Origin: Comamonas testosteroni
GTDB lineage: Bacteria > Pseudomonadota > Gammaproteobacteria > Burkholderiales > Burkholderiaceae_C
Length of the DNA: 64,000 nt
Assembly (NCBI RefSeq): GCF_003569915.1
Contig: NZ_KZ984447.1
Coordinates: 62,001 to 126,000, forward strand
Reading direction: 5' to 3'
Under the pieces are notes generated by a model. It was not told the DNA's origin and did not search any database. It saw nothing but the letters and a program-made list of their open reading frames with translations. Shown here in pieces: positions 1-8,187 of this stretch. How positions within the stretch are numbered: position 1 is the first letter of the stretch; the number at the start of each line of letters is the position of its first letter. Made by a program: the position numbers and the translations under genes.

Positions 1-1
1 G

Positions 2-2368
2 GGTGCCGACAATCTCTCCATCCAGGCCAAGCTCAACGGCATGCCGGGCGCGGGTATGGGCATCATCTTGGCCGACGGCGCCAATGCCATGGCCGTTTCC
101 GACGCCGTGGCGGCCAAGCTGGCTGAGCTCAAGCCCTTCTTCCCCAACGAGATCGATTATTTCGTCAGCTCCGACTCCACGCCGTTTGTGCGCGCCTCCA
201 TCAGCGAAGTGGTGCATGCGCTGGGTGAGGCCATGGTGCTGGTGGTGATCGTGATGTTCATCTTCCTGCAGAACCTGCGCGCCACGCTGATTCCTGCGAT
301 TGCTGTGCCAGTGGTGCTGCTGGGCACGTTTGGCGTGCTGTCTGTGGCGGGCTTTTCCATCAACACGCTGACCATGTTTGCCATGGTGCTGGCCATCGGC
401 CTGCTGGTGGACGATGCGATCGTGGTGGTCGAAAACGTTGAGCGCGTGATGCACGAGACGGGCAAGTCGCCCAAGGAAGCGACGCGCCAGTCCATGAGGG
501 AGATCACGCCTGCGCTGATCGGCATCGGGGTGACGCTGTCGGCCGTGTTTGTGCCCATGGCCTTCTTCGGTGGCTCGACGGGTGTGATTTACCGCCAGTT
601 CTCCATCACCATCGTGGCGGCCATGGCGCTGTCCGTGTTTGTGGCGCTGACGCTGACGCCCGCGCTGTGCGCCACGCTGCTGAAGGCACCGGATCACAGC
701 ATCGCCAGCCATGGAGAAGGGCACGAGCGCCCGATACGCAGCGGCGTGCTGGGCATCAGCGACCGCTTTTTCCGCTGGTTCAACCGCAATTTCGACGCCA
801 CCGCCAACCGCTACCAGAGCACGGTGGCCTACAGCCTGGGCCGCGCCAAGCGCATGATGCTGATCTTTGTGGCCGTGCTGGCAGCCGTCTGGCTGTTGAT
901 GGCCAAGCTGCCGACCTCCTTTTTGCCCGACGAAGACCAGGGCTTTGTCTATGTCAACGTCAATCTGCCATCGGGCTCGTCGGATGCCCGGCTGCAGGAA
1001 GTCCTGGACGAAGTGCGCGCCTATCTGGCCAAACAGCCGGATGTGATCAGCTTCAACCAGGTCTCCGGCCTCAACGGTGACCAAAGCTCGGCGCGCGGCT
1101 TTATTCGCCTCAAGCCCTGGAGCCAGCGCCTGCTGCCTTCGCAGTCCGCAGGGGCCATTGCCAACAAGGCAACCAAGGAACTGGCCGTCATCCGTGATGC
1201 GCGCGTGCAAGTGGTGCTGCCGCCTGCAGTGCGCGGCCTGGGTTCGAGCTCCGGCTACAACTTCATGATCAAGGACATCAATGGCGTGGGCCATGAGGCC
1301 CTGCTGGCCGCGCGTGATCAGGTGCTTGCCGAGATGCGCTCCAACCCCTTGCTGACTGCGGTTCGCACCACCAATCTGGAAGACGCCAGCGAGCTGCGCG
1401 TCGAAGTCGATGATCGCAAGGCCGCGGCCCTGGGCCTGGCCTACAGCGATGTCAACAGCGTGCTCTCCAGCGCCATGGGTGGCACCTATGTGAACGACTT
1501 CCTGAACAATGGCCGCGTCAAGCGCGTCTACATCATGGGCGAGGCTCCCTACCGCATGCTGCCCACCGATATTGCCAAATGGACGGTGCGCAACAAGAAC
1601 GGCGAGATGGTGCCTTTTGGCGCGTTCTCCAAGACTTATTGGGCCTATGGCTCGCCCCAGCTGCTGCGCTACAACGGCAGCCCGGCCTATGAGTTTGAAG
1701 GCCGCGCTGCAGCGGGCATCAGCTCGGGCTCGGCCATGGAGGCGGTGGAAGCCATTTTGAAGAAGCTGCCCGCCGGCATTGCCTATGAATGGACGGGTGC
1801 TTCGCTGCAGGAGCGCCAGTCCGGTGCACAGGCTCCCTTGCTGTATGCCATCTCGATTCTGTTCGTCTTCCTGTGCCTGGCCGCGCTCTATGAAAGCTGG
1901 ACGGTGCCGCTGTCCGTGATGCTGGCGGTGCCGCTGGGCGTGGTGGGTGCGCTGCTGGCTACTTATACGCGTGGGCTGACCAATGACGTGTACTTCCAGG
2001 TGGGCCTGCTGACCACCGTGGGTCTGGCGGCCAAGAACGCCATTCTGATCGTGGAGTTCGCGGTGCAGCTGCAGGATCAGGGCAAGAAGCTGTTTGACGC
2101 CACGGTCGAAGCCGTGCGTCTGCGTCTGCGCCCGATTCTGATGACCTCGCTGGCCTTCGGCTTTGGCGTGATTCCGCTGGCCATCGGCACCGGTGCTGGC
2201 GCGGGTGGCCGCAATGCCATTGGTACCGCTGTGCTGGGCGGCATGGTGGCGTCCACGGTGCTGGGCATCTTCCTGGTGCCTGTGTTCTTTTTGCTGATTC
2301 GCAGCTGGTTCAAGAGCCGCTCACGCAACGACGATGTGGCGGCAACCTCCGAGGAGAGCGCAGCATGA
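2..2368 (+). CDS. RND efflux inner-membrane permease (HAE1/AcrB family), 5'-truncated
   Basis: C-terminal three quarters of a proton-driven RND multidrug-efflux pump; the frame is open from base 2, so the true start lies outside the window. The visible part reads like AcrB/MexB: the segment ending FFPNEIDYF, the TM block FLQNLRATLIPAIAVPVVLLGTF, then INTLTMFAMVLAIGLLVDDAIVVVENVERVM, which carries the two adjacent intramembrane Asp residues of proton relay. A second periplasmic porter domain and the second TM bundle (from about residue 600 of the visible part) follow. The stop overlaps the start of the outer-membrane channel gene by 4 bp, which suggests translational coupling. The adaptor (MFP) gene is expected just upstream of the window. 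Substrates cannot be told from sequence. Confidence 0.95.
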   Translation, partial: GADNLSIQAKLNGMPGAGMGIILADGANAMAVSDAVAAKLAELKPFFPNEIDYFVSSDSTPFVRASISEVVHALGEAMVLVVIVMFIFLQNLRATLIPAIAVPVVLLGTFGVLSVAGFSINTLTMFAMVLAIGLLVDDAIVVVENVERVMHETGKSPKEATRQSMREITPALIGIGVTLSAVFVPMAFFGGSTGVIYRQFSITIVAAMALSVFVALTLTPALCATLLKAPDHSIASHGEGHERPIRSGVLGISDRFFRWFNRNFDATANRYQSTVAYSLGRAKRMMLIFVAVLAAVWLLMAKLPTSFLPDEDQGFVYVNVNLPSGSSDARLQEVLDEVRAYLAKQPDVISFNQVSGLNGDQSSARGFIRLKPWSQRLLPSQSAGAIANKATKELAVIRDARVQVVLPPAVRGLGSSSGYNFMIKDINGVGHEALLAARDQVLAEMRSNPLLTAVRTTNLEDASELRVEVDDRKAAALGLAYSDVNSVLSSAMGGTYVNDFLNNGRVKRVYIMGEAPYRMLPTDIAKWTVRNKNGEMVPFGAFSKTYWAYGSPQLLRYNGSPAYEFEGRAAAGISSGSAMEAVEAILKKLPAGIAYEWTGASLQERQSGAQAPLLYAISILFVFLCLAALYESWTVPLSVMLAVPLGVVGALLATYTRGLTNDVYFQVGLLTTVGLAAKNAILIVEFAVQLQDQGKKLFDATVEAVRLRLRPILMTSLAFGFGVIPLAIGTGAGAGGRNAIGTAVLGGMVASTVLGIFLVPVFFLLIRSWFKSRSRNDDVAATSEESAA

Positions 2369-3807
2369 GGCGCCTGATGATGAAAACTTCTGCCATCGCC
2401 GCAGCCTGCGCCGCCACGCTGCTGGCGGGCTGCAATCTGGCGCCCACCTACAAGACGCCTGATTTGCCTGTACCTGAGACTGTGTCTGCCAATGCAGCGC
2501 CGGCACAAGCCAGTGCCGATGCGCTCAAGCAGGCCGAAGCCCTGCAATGGCTGCAGTCCGCGCAACTGCGCGAGGTGGTGGCGCTGGCCTTGAGCCACAA
2601 CCGTGACCTGCGCGTGGCGCTGGAGAACATCGAGAAAGCGCGTGCCCAGTACGGCATCACGCGGGCTGATCTGCTGCCCGGCATCAACGCCCAGGGACAA
2701 AGCAGCCGCTCGCGTGCGGCGGCAGATCTGACCAGCTCGGGACGCTCCACGATCACACAGCAATACACGGCGCAGCTGGGTTTTGCCAGTTATGAGCTGG
2801 ACCTGTGGGGCAGGGTGCGCAATCTCAGCGAGGCGGCGCTGCAGCAGTTTTTGCAAAGCCAGGACAACCAGCGCAATGTGCAGATCGGCTTGGTGGCCGA
2901 TGTGGTCAATGCCTGGCTGACGCTGGCGGCCGATCAGGCCCGCCTGCAATTGGCCAAGGATACGCTGGACAGCCGCATCAAGGCGTTTGAGCTGACCCGC
3001 CGCATGCACGAACTGGGTTCCACCTCGGGTCTGGTGCTGGCGCAGAACCAGACCACGGTGGACACCGCCCGCGGCGATGTGGCCAGCTACACCTCGCAGG
3101 TCGACCGCGATCGCAACGCCTTGCAACTGCTGGTGGGCGGGCCGCTGCCAGCCAATCTGCTGCCATCGCCGCAGTTGCTGATGGGCGCCACGCCTGCGGC
3201 AGCGCTGCAGGCGGTCCCAGCACCGCTGCCGTCGACCGTGCTGCTCAAGCGCCCCGATGTCCAGGCAGCAGAGCGCAATCTGCAGGCCATGAACGCCAAT
3301 ATCGGTGCGGCCCGTGCTGCCATGTTCCCGACGATCACGCTGACGGGCAGCGTGGGCACGGGCAGCAGCGACCTGGATCGCCTTTTTGGCAATAACAACA
3401 GCACCTGGAGCTTTATCCCGCTGGTCAAGCTGCCCATCTTCGACGCAGGCCGCAATCGCGCCGCCGTACAGGTGGCTGAGAGCAATCAGCGCATTGCACT
3501 GAACCAGTACGAAAAAGCCGTGCAGACGGCTTTCAAGGAAGTCTCGGACGTGCTGGCTGACCGTGCGCAGTGGGGAGAGCGCCTGTCCGCCCAGACCAGC
3601 ATGGTGGCCAATACGCAAAAGGCTTTTGATTTGTCCAGCGCCCGTTTCAAGTCCGGCGTGGACAACTATCTGAGCGTGCTGGATGCGCAGCGCAGCCTCT
3701 ACACCGCGCAGCAGACGCTGATCAACCTGCGCTTGGCCGAGCAGCAAAACCGCGTCACGTTGTGGAAGGCGCTGGGCGGCCAGGAGCAGGCAGCGCTGGC
3801 TTCCTGA
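2365..3807 (+). CDS. RND efflux outer-membrane channel lipoprotein (NodT/OprM family)
   Basis: TolC-like outer-membrane factor, 480 residues, which completes the tripartite pump with the preceding permease. It has a lipoprotein signal with lipobox LLAGC near residue 22. The mature start NLAPTYKTPDLPVPE is characteristic of the NodT subgroup. Two repeats of the outer-membrane efflux domain follow (about residues 70-260 and 285-475), including ALSHNRDLRVALENIEKARAQY and the late ARFKSGVDNYLSVLDAQRSLY signature. The ATG overlaps the permease stop (ATGA). In-frame Met codons a few residues downstream are alternative starts. A terminator-like hairpin follows, so this appears to be the last gene of the operon. 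Confidence 0.95.
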   Translation: MRRLMMKTSAIAAACAATLLAGCNLAPTYKTPDLPVPETVSANAAPAQASADALKQAEALQWLQSAQLREVVALALSHNRDLRVALENIEKARAQYGITRADLLPGINAQGQSSRSRAAADLTSSGRSTITQQYTAQLGFASYELDLWGRVRNLSEAALQQFLQSQDNQRNVQIGLVADVVNAWLTLAADQARLQLAKDTLDSRIKAFELTRRMHELGSTSGLVLAQNQTTVDTARGDVASYTSQVDRDRNALQLLVGGPLPANLLPSPQLLMGATPAAALQAVPAPLPSTVLLKRPDVQAAERNLQAMNANIGAARAAMFPTITLTGSVGTGSSDLDRLFGNNNSTWSFIPLVKLPIFDAGRNRAAVQVAESNQRIALNQYEKAVQTAFKEVSDVLADRAQWGERLSAQTSMVANTQKAFDLSSARFKSGVDNYLSVLDAQRSLYTAQQTLINLRLAEQQNRVTLWKALGGQEQAALAS

Positions 3808-3823
3808 ACCGTATCCGGCCTCT

Positions 3824-3863
3824 GAGCGGGCAGCTTTTGACAGGGCTGCTCGCTTTTGTTTTG
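3824..3863 (+). terminator. Rho-independent terminator after the efflux operon
   Basis: Inverted repeat GCGGGCAGC / GCTGCTCGC (one mismatch) followed by TTTTGTTTT, starting 16 bases after the channel gene stop. Confidence 0.65.
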
Positions 3864-3975
3864 TGAGCGCATTGCCTTGGTCTGTATTGGCCTTCAGGGC
3901 TTTTTGATGCTGAAACGCATTGGAAGCCAAGACTCGTTGCTATATTGGCTGCCATCCTGATCAAGTGGTGGCCAC

Positions 3976-4380
3976 ATGAAAGCAATACTCAGAATCACGG
4001 CATGGGCGTGCTTTGCACTGGCCTCGACAGCGGCCTTCGCCCAAGAGTACAAGCTCAGCCCCGAATACCGAAAGTGCAGCAATGCCGTCGTGCCCGGCGA
4101 GACCGAAGGCGGCGCTTTTTCCGTCTGCAACCGCGCCGAGCTCAAGCGACAGGACGTCACCCTCAACGAGGTGTACCAGCAACTCAAAGGGCAGTTGTCA
4201 GGCAAGGAGCTGGATGCCTTGGTCAAAGGCCAGAAGGCCTGGCTCAAGCAGCGCGAGGACTGGTGCCAGTTCGAGAAAACACTGGGCGGCTTCCCCGAGC
4301 AGAACTACTCATGGTGCGTGCTGGAGTCGACGCTGCGTCAGATCGAATTGCTCAGGCTGTCGATAAAGCGGCTGGTTTGA
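3976..4380 (+). CDS. LprI-like / DUF1311 exported protein
   Basis: Secreted protein of 134 residues with a Sec signal peptide (cleavage after AAFAQ near residue 23). The mature part carries the Cys-rich pattern of the DUF1311 / lysozyme-inhibitor LprI N-terminal family: CSNAV, CNRAEL, LNEVYQQLKGQL, QKAWLKQREDWC, YSWCVLESTLRQIELL. Family members are periplasmic or lipoprotein; some inhibit lysozyme, but that role is not demonstrable here. It is monocistronic, between the efflux operon terminator and a convergent tRNA gene. Confidence 0.85.
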   Translation: MKAILRITAWACFALASTAAFAQEYKLSPEYRKCSNAVVPGETEGGAFSVCNRAELKRQDVTLNEVYQQLKGQLSGKELDALVKGQKAWLKQREDWCQFEKTLGGFPEQNYSWCVLESTLRQIELLRLSIKRLV

Positions 4381-4456
4381 TCTGGTGCCGCCATGAGGGC
4401 AGGGTAGTAGGCAGCACTGCTGGCCTTTTGTTTACCCCTGGACCCCAGAAAGACTA

Positions 4457-4488
4457 AAGGACTTAGCCCCTCTCGAAGCTAAGTCCTT
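4457..4488 (-). terminator. Terminator hairpin downstream of tRNA-Pro
   Basis: Perfect 11-bp inverted repeat AAGGACTTAGC / GCTAAGTCCTT, located 9 bases 3' of the tRNA on the minus strand and followed by a T-rich stretch. Confidence 0.65.
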
Positions 4489-4496
4489 GAATCATA

Positions 4497-4573
4497 TGGT
4501 CGGAGCGGCGGGATTCGAACTCGCGACCCTCTGCTCCCAAAGCAGATGCGCTACCAGGCTGCGCTACGCTCCG
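4497..4573 (-). tRNA. tRNA-Pro (anticodon UGG)
   Basis: Minus-strand 77-nt cloverleaf. The acceptor stem CGGAGCG pairs with CGCTCCG followed by ACCA, with CCA encoded. The D arm contains AGCGCAGCCTGGTAGCGC. The anticodon arm is TCTGC TTTGGGA GCAGA, giving anticodon UGG. The T arm is GGGTCGCGAGTTCGAATCCC. Confidence 0.97.
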
Positions 4574-4726
4574 AAGCCCGTAACTCTAACTCAGTTCTGA
4601 GGGGTTTCAGGCGTAGATGCGCATTTATGTTGAAATTTTGGAAGCGTTTTATCCAGAACTCGCCGATTCGCTCAGTCCCAGGCTTGCCATGACGCGATCT
4701 GTGCCGGAATTGGCCCGCGCCTGAAA

Positions 4727-4753
4727 TGAAAAAGGCCATCGAAAGATGGCCTT
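4727..4753 (-). terminator. Rho-independent terminator of the universal stress gene
   Basis: Perfect stem AAGGCCATC / GATGGCCTT with a 4-base loop. On the minus strand it runs into TTTTTCATTT, 27 bases after the usp stop. Confidence 0.9.
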
Positions 4754-4779
4754 GTCGCCCAATGTCGTAGCTTGATGCC

Positions 4780-5226
4780 TCATGCCGAGCGATGCACCAG
4801 CACCGGGATGGTGCTGTTGACCAGCACGCGCTGGGTCTCGCTGCCCAGCAGAATCCCGGCCAGACCCTTGCGGCCATGCGAAGCCATGCAGATCAGGTCG
4901 CAATGGCTGTTTTGGGACTGCTCAATGATGGCTTGATTGACGGAACTCGTGACCACCCGCACCGTTTTGCATTCAACGCCCTCGGCCTGCGCAATGTCCG
5001 TAGCTACCTGCAGAACCTTGTCGGCCTCGGCCTGCGCACTCTTGGTGAACTCCGCCGCGTTGTACGACATCAGCGACTCAGCCCCGTAGATCATGGCGGA
5101 ATAGTCCGGCATCACATACATCGCGGTGACCTGTGCCCCTTGCTCCTTGGCAAGCTGAATGCCGGCGCGCAAAGCGGCTTCAGAGAGCGTCGAGCCATCT
5201 GTGGGAATCAAAATGTGTTTGAACAT
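4780..5226 (-). CDS. Universal stress protein UspA family
   Basis: Cytoplasmic stress protein of 148 residues. The start MFKHILIPTDGS is the usual first strand and nucleotide-site Asp of the fold. The C-terminal half has CDLICMASHGRKGLAGILLGSETQRVLVNSTIPVLVHR, matching the ATP-binding G-2x-G-9x-G-S/T pattern, so an ATP-binding Usp is likely. The start chosen is the ATG at 5226, which has an excellent Shine-Dalgarno AAGGAGG 6 bases upstream; the longer open frame has no such site. It is monocistronic with its own terminator. Confidence 0.93.
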   Translation of the reverse strand: MFKHILIPTDGSTLSEAALRAGIQLAKEQGAQVTAMYVMPDYSAMIYGAESLMSYNAAEFTKSAQAEADKVLQVATDIAQAEGVECKTVRVVTSSVNQAIIEQSQNSHCDLICMASHGRKGLAGILLGSETQRVLVNSTIPVLVHRSA

Positions 5227-5581
5227 ATCCGGCCTCCTTGCTTGATGAAACGCAGCAGTTGGGAGCCCGATGGTCACTCGCCGGCGAGGCGAGCGCAACA
5301 CCCCAAAGTGGCGATTCAGAGGGCCTTTGATCATCGTCAAAAAGCCATATTTTTTACGGAAATAGACCGCTAGTCTAGATAGATAAAGGGCAGTCAGCTA
5401 TGAAAAGCATAGTTGCCGAGCCGCATGCGCCACGCACCCTGCGTGACTGATCGGTCTTGCTTTCAATAGCGTGCATCACGCGCCCGTGCGGCTATCGCAC
5501 TACTGCAACTCTTGCAGTGCTGTGTTGATCGCTGCTTGGGTTGTTCATTCAGCGTGGGTTGGGTTGGTAGTGGGCAGTGGC
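5227..5581. other. 355-bp intergenic stretch
   Basis: Holds the usp promoter region, a degenerate dispersed repeat (5370-5412) and a perfect 7-bp hairpin ACTGCAA/TTGCAGT at 5502-5518 that could end the minus-strand transcript of the next small gene. No convincing gene is seen. Confidence 0.5.
5370..5412 (-). repeat. Degenerate copy of the TTTGATAGCTGC dispersed repeat
   Basis: Resembles the reverse form seen at 24861, 34631 and 39799 (TAGTC, then GGCAGTCAGCTAT, then ATAG). Weaker match than the other copies. Confidence 0.4.
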
Positions 5582-5776
5582 TCAGGGATTTTCTCGCAGG
5601 CACTGGACGGTGTGGGTGTCCAGCCATTCGGCGTGCATGCCGGGGCAAGCAAATTCGTCGCGCACAGATTTGGTGAGGGTGGTGGGCTCATCCGCTTGCG
5701 CGCTGGGGGTCGCCAGCCACAGCACACCCATGCCGATGGATACAACGAGAATCAGGGATTCGATGATCTTTTCCAT
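5582..5776 (-). CDS. Small exported protein with a Cys pair, unknown function
   Basis: Predicted 64-residue protein. Residues 5-28 form a signal peptide or membrane anchor (SLILVVSIGMGVLWLATPSAQA). The short mature part carries two cysteines in FACPGMHAEWLD and TVQCLREN, which could form one disulphide. The start is supported by GGAGAAATATC before the ATG. I do not recognise a family. It is the last of a run of very small minus-strand ORFs downstream of tandem LexA-like boxes. Short exported proteins like this are common in prophage remnants, but no phage hallmark gene is present. Existence is likely; function is unknown. Confidence 0.6.
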   Translation of the reverse strand: MEKIIESLILVVSIGMGVLWLATPSAQADEPTTLTKSVRDEFACPGMHAEWLDTHTVQCLRENP

Positions 5777-5846
5777 GATATTTCTCCGTTCTAGTGCTTA
5801 TGTTTAAAGCACATGTAGCTATCAAATTTGATTGGACCGTGGACGC

Positions 5847-6026
5847 TCAGAGCGGCCAAGCTTCTGGGGTGGCGGCGATGACGACGGCCACTGCGATGAC
5901 GCAGAAGATGCCGAGCGCAGCAAGGCTCCATTGCGCGGCGGTCAGTAGCTTTGTTCCAGCGCCGGGGCTAGCAGGAGCACGGCAGCCAGAAGCAGCGCGA
6001 GCAGGGCCGTAGGAATGTGTGCCCAT
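5847..6026 (-). CDS. Predicted 59-residue single-span membrane peptide
   Basis: Hydrophobic C-terminal half (LAALGIFCVIAVAVVIAAT), one likely transmembrane segment. The ATG at 6026 has GGGAGG with about 8-base spacing. The N-terminal half is read in a different frame from an overlapping 29-residue hydrophobic ORF, and its codon use there is less typical than in the second half. The true start could therefore be later, or the two frames could be joined by a frameshift. Part of the LexA-box-preceded small-ORF cluster. No family recognised. Confidence 0.4.
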   Translation of the reverse strand: MGTHSYGPARAASGCRAPASPGAGTKLLTAAQWSLAALGIFCVIAVAVVIAATPEAWPL

Positions 6027-6031
6027 TTCAC
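5942..6031 (-). CDS. Alternative 29-residue hydrophobic micro-ORF
   Basis: GTG start overlapping the stop of the upstream 24-residue ORF (GTGA). The sequence is VKWAHIPTALLALLLAAVLL and on to ALEQSY, almost entirely a single transmembrane helix, with codon use (CTG, CTC, GCC, GCG) typical of this genome. The spacing from GGGAGG to GTG is short, about 3 bases, which argues against efficient initiation unless translation is coupled. In size and hydrophobicity it resembles SOS-induced toxic peptides such as E. coli TisB (29 residues); this is analogy, not homology. Confidence 0.35.
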   Translation of the reverse strand: MKWAHIPTALLALLLAAVLLLAPALEQSY

Positions 6032-6102
6032 AAGCCTCCCTTCTCGCGCAGGCGCTGCACGAGGTCTTCATCAACGGGCTGAGGAACAGTGCTGTACAGC
6101 AT
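6028..6102 (-). CDS. 24-residue micro-ORF (possible leader)
   Basis: ATG preceded by a strong ribosome-binding site, AAGGAG with 5-base spacing. It encodes MLYSTVPQPVDEDLVQRLRE and four further residues. Its stop overlaps the GTG of the next micro-ORF, and its 3' end carries the GGGAGG that would serve the following start. It could be a genuine micro-protein or a translated leader that couples the downstream small membrane peptide. It is too short for family recognition. Confidence 0.4.
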   Translation of the reverse strand: MLYSTVPQPVDEDLVQRLREKGGL

Positions 6103-6226
6103 GAAATCTCCTTGAGGCGAGAGGGTTACCCGCTGGACGGGCGGGGGAGAGCTAAAGGGCTAGTGTTCTTGCGAGCTGGTGAATCAACGAAAGGCGCAGG
6201 CCCGTAGTAGCGAGTTCATTCAATTT

Positions 6227-6264
6227 TACTGTTATTTTAATCAGTACTGTTGTTTTGTACAGTA
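6227..6264. promoter_or_regulatory. Tandem LexA (SOS) boxes
   Basis: Box 1 at 6245-6264 reads TACTGT-N8-ACAGTA, a perfect palindrome of the CTGT-N8-ACAG LexA type. Box 2 at 6227-6246 reads TACTGT-N8-TCAGTA, one mismatch. The two abut or overlap by 2 bp in an AT-rich island. Overlapping double boxes are known from colicin promoters. The nearest plausible targets are the minus-strand micro-ORFs starting at 6102; there is no convincing plus-strand gene before the guaA terminator. Confidence 0.75.
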
Positions 6265-6461
6265 ATTTGAATTTGCCTGTTTGCTTCGTCAACAGAATTC
6301 GTGATCAGGTGTTGTTGGCTGGCCCTTTCAGCTTGGCGTCCCTGATTGCAAGAACGCCGACCGTCTCGAAGAGCTGGCCGTCAAAAAGAAAACGCGCAGT
6401 TGATCACTGCCTTCGTTGCCTGCAACCGCTGCGCCACTAGCAAGCCTCGTGGTCAGATTCA
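6265..6461. other. Intergenic stretch with a possible gene-end fragment
   Basis: With the flanks this is part of a gene-poor 435-bp gap (6103-6537). A short plus-strand frame at about 6307-6402 reads VVGWPFQLGVPDCKNADRLE and on to KKKTRS before a stop, with plausible codon use but no start. It may be the 3' end of a decayed gene. Nothing else is seen. Confidence 0.25.
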
Positions 6462-6490
6462 AATAAAAAAGCCCGCAAAACTGCGGGCTT
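6462..6490 (-). terminator. Rho-independent terminator of guaA
   Basis: Perfect stem AAGCCCGCA / TGCGGGCTT with a 4-base loop, followed on the minus strand by TTTTATTTG. Lies 47 bases after the guaA stop. Confidence 0.92.
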
Positions 6491-6537
6491 CCATGAGAAA
6501 AAAGTTTAGAGGTTGCGAGTCAGTTCACGACGCGCCT

Positions 6538-8154
6538 TTACTCCCACTCAATCGTTGCTGGTGGCTTGGTGCTCACGTCGTAAGTCACGCGGTTGATACC
6601 GCGCACTTCGTTGATGATCCGGCCAGACACCTTCTTCAGCAGACCATAAGGCAGCTCGGCCCAGTCGGCGGTCATGAAGTCGCTGGTCTGCACCGCGCGC
6701 AGGGCCACGACGTAGTCGTAGGTGCGGCCGTCACCCATCACGCCCACGCTCTTGACGGGCAGGAAGACGGTGAAGGCCTGGCTGGTCAGGTCGTACCAGC
6801 TCTTGCCAGTGGCTTCGTCGATCCAGTTGTTCAGCTCTTCGATGAAGATGGCATCGGCGCGGCGCAGCAGGTCGGCGTATTCCTTCTTCACTTCACCCAG
6901 AATGCGCACGCCTAGGCCGGGGCCGGGGAAGGGGTGGCGGTAGACCATGCCACGGGGCAGGCCCAGGGCCACGCCCAGTTCGCGCACTTCGTCCTTGAAC
7001 AGGTCGCGCAGGGGTTCGAGCAGCTTCAGGCCGAGCTGTTCAGGCAGGCCGCCCACGTTGTGGTGGCTCTTGATGGTGACAGCCTTCTTGCTCTTGGCAC
7101 CGCCGGACTCGATCACGTCAGGGTAAATCGTGCCCTGGGCCAGGAAGGTGGCGCCCTTGCTGCCAGCGTTGGCAGCCTTGAGCTTGGAGGCTTCGGACTT
7201 GAACACATCGACGAACAGGCCGCCAATGATCTTGCGCTTGGCTTCGGGTTCCGACACGCCAGCCAGCTTGCCCAAGAACAGCTCGGAGGCGTCAACGCGG
7301 ATGACCTTGGCGTTGAGCTTGCCTTCAAACATCTCCATGACCATATCGCCTTCGTTCAGGCGCAGCAGGCCGTGATCGACGAACACGCAGGTCAGCTGGT
7401 CACCAATGGCGCGGTGGATCAGGGCAGCGGCCACAGACGAATCCACGCCGCCGGACAGGCCCAGAATCACTTCTTCGTCACCGACTTGCTCGCGGATCTT
7501 GGCCACGGCTTCTTCGATGTAGTCGCCCATGATCCAGTCGGCTTGCGTGCCGCAGATGTCCAGCACAAAGCGGTTGAGCAGTGCCTGGCCTTGCACGGTG
7601 TGCGTGACTTCGGGGTGGAACTGCACGGCGTAATAGCGGCGCGCTTCGTCGGCCATGCCGGCGATGGGGCAGCTGGGGGTGGAGGCCATGACCTTGAAGC
7701 CTGGGGGCAGCTCGGTGACCTTGTCGCCGTGGCTCATCCAGACCTTGAGCATGCCGTGGCCTTCAGGGGTCACGAAGTCTTCGATGCCCTTGAGCAGTTC
7801 GGTGTGGCCATGGGCGCGCACTTCGGCGTAGCCAAATTCGCGGCTGTTGCTGCCTTCGACCTTGCCGCCCAGCTGGGTGGCCATGGTCTGCATGCCATAG
7901 CAGATACCCAGCACGGGCAGACCGAGTTCAAACACAGCGTCGGGCGCGCGGTCGTCCACTTCGTAGACGGAGGCGTGGCTGCCGGACAGGATGATGCCCT
8001 TGAGCTTGCCGTCAGCGGCAAATTCGCGCACCCAGTCGCTGCTCACATCGCAGGGGTGGACTTCGCAGTAGACATGGGCTTCGCGCACGCGGCGGGCAAT
8101 CAGCTGCGTGACCTGAGAGCCAAAGTCCAGAATGAGGATCTTGTCGTGTTGCAT
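6538..8154 (-). CDS. guaA: GMP synthase (glutamine-hydrolysing)
   Basis: Converts XMP to GMP using glutamine and ATP, the last step of de novo guanine nucleotide synthesis, in the cytoplasm. 538 residues from ATG 8154. Class I glutamine amidotransferase domain with nucleophile Cys85 (GICYGMQ) and His180/Glu182 (FHPEV). ATP-pyrophosphatase domain with PP-loop SGGVDSS at 234-240, then the dimerisation domain with [13 protein letters not shown] and the C-terminal PPATIEWE. An in-frame TTG three codons upstream is an alternative start. guaB lies 1.5 kb upstream on the same strand, but DIP1984 and a toxin-antitoxin pair are wedged between. Confidence 0.98.
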   Translation of the reverse strand: MQHDKILILDFGSQVTQLIARRVREAHVYCEVHPCDVSSDWVREFAADGKLKGIILSGSHASVYEVDDRAPDAVFELGLPVLGICYGMQTMATQLGGKVEGSNSREFGYAEVRAHGHTELLKGIEDFVTPEGHGMLKVWMSHGDKVTELPPGFKVMASTPSCPIAGMADEARRYYAVQFHPEVTHTVQGQALLNRFVLDICGTQADWIMGDYIEEAVAKIREQVGDEEVILGLSGGVDSSVAAALIHRAIGDQLTCVFVDHGLLRLNEGDMVMEMFEGKLNAKVIRVDASELFLGKLAGVSEPEAKRKIIGGLFVDVFKSEASKLKAANAGSKGATFLAQGTIYPDVIESGGAKSKKAVTIKSHHNVGGLPEQLGLKLLEPLRDLFKDEVRELGVALGLPRGMVYRHPFPGPGLGVRILGEVKKEYADLLRRADAIFIEELNNWIDEATGKSWYDLTSQAFTVFLPVKSVGVMGDGRTYDYVVALRAVQTSDFMTADWAELPYGLLKKVSGRIINEVRGINRVTYDVSTKPPATIEWE

Positions 8155-8187
8155 GGTCTTCAAGGGCTAGAAGGTGAAAAAAAAGGG

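Noticed and set aside
2077..3930. Minus-strand open frame of 617 codons opposite the efflux channel gene
   Set aside because: Antisense shadow of high-GC coding sequence; the plus strand encodes clear RND permease and channel proteins with motifs and lipobox.
5227..6540. A resident prophage around the LexA boxes
   Set aside because: No integrase, terminase, capsid, repressor or attachment-site repeat is visible; only small ORFs, so at most a remnant.
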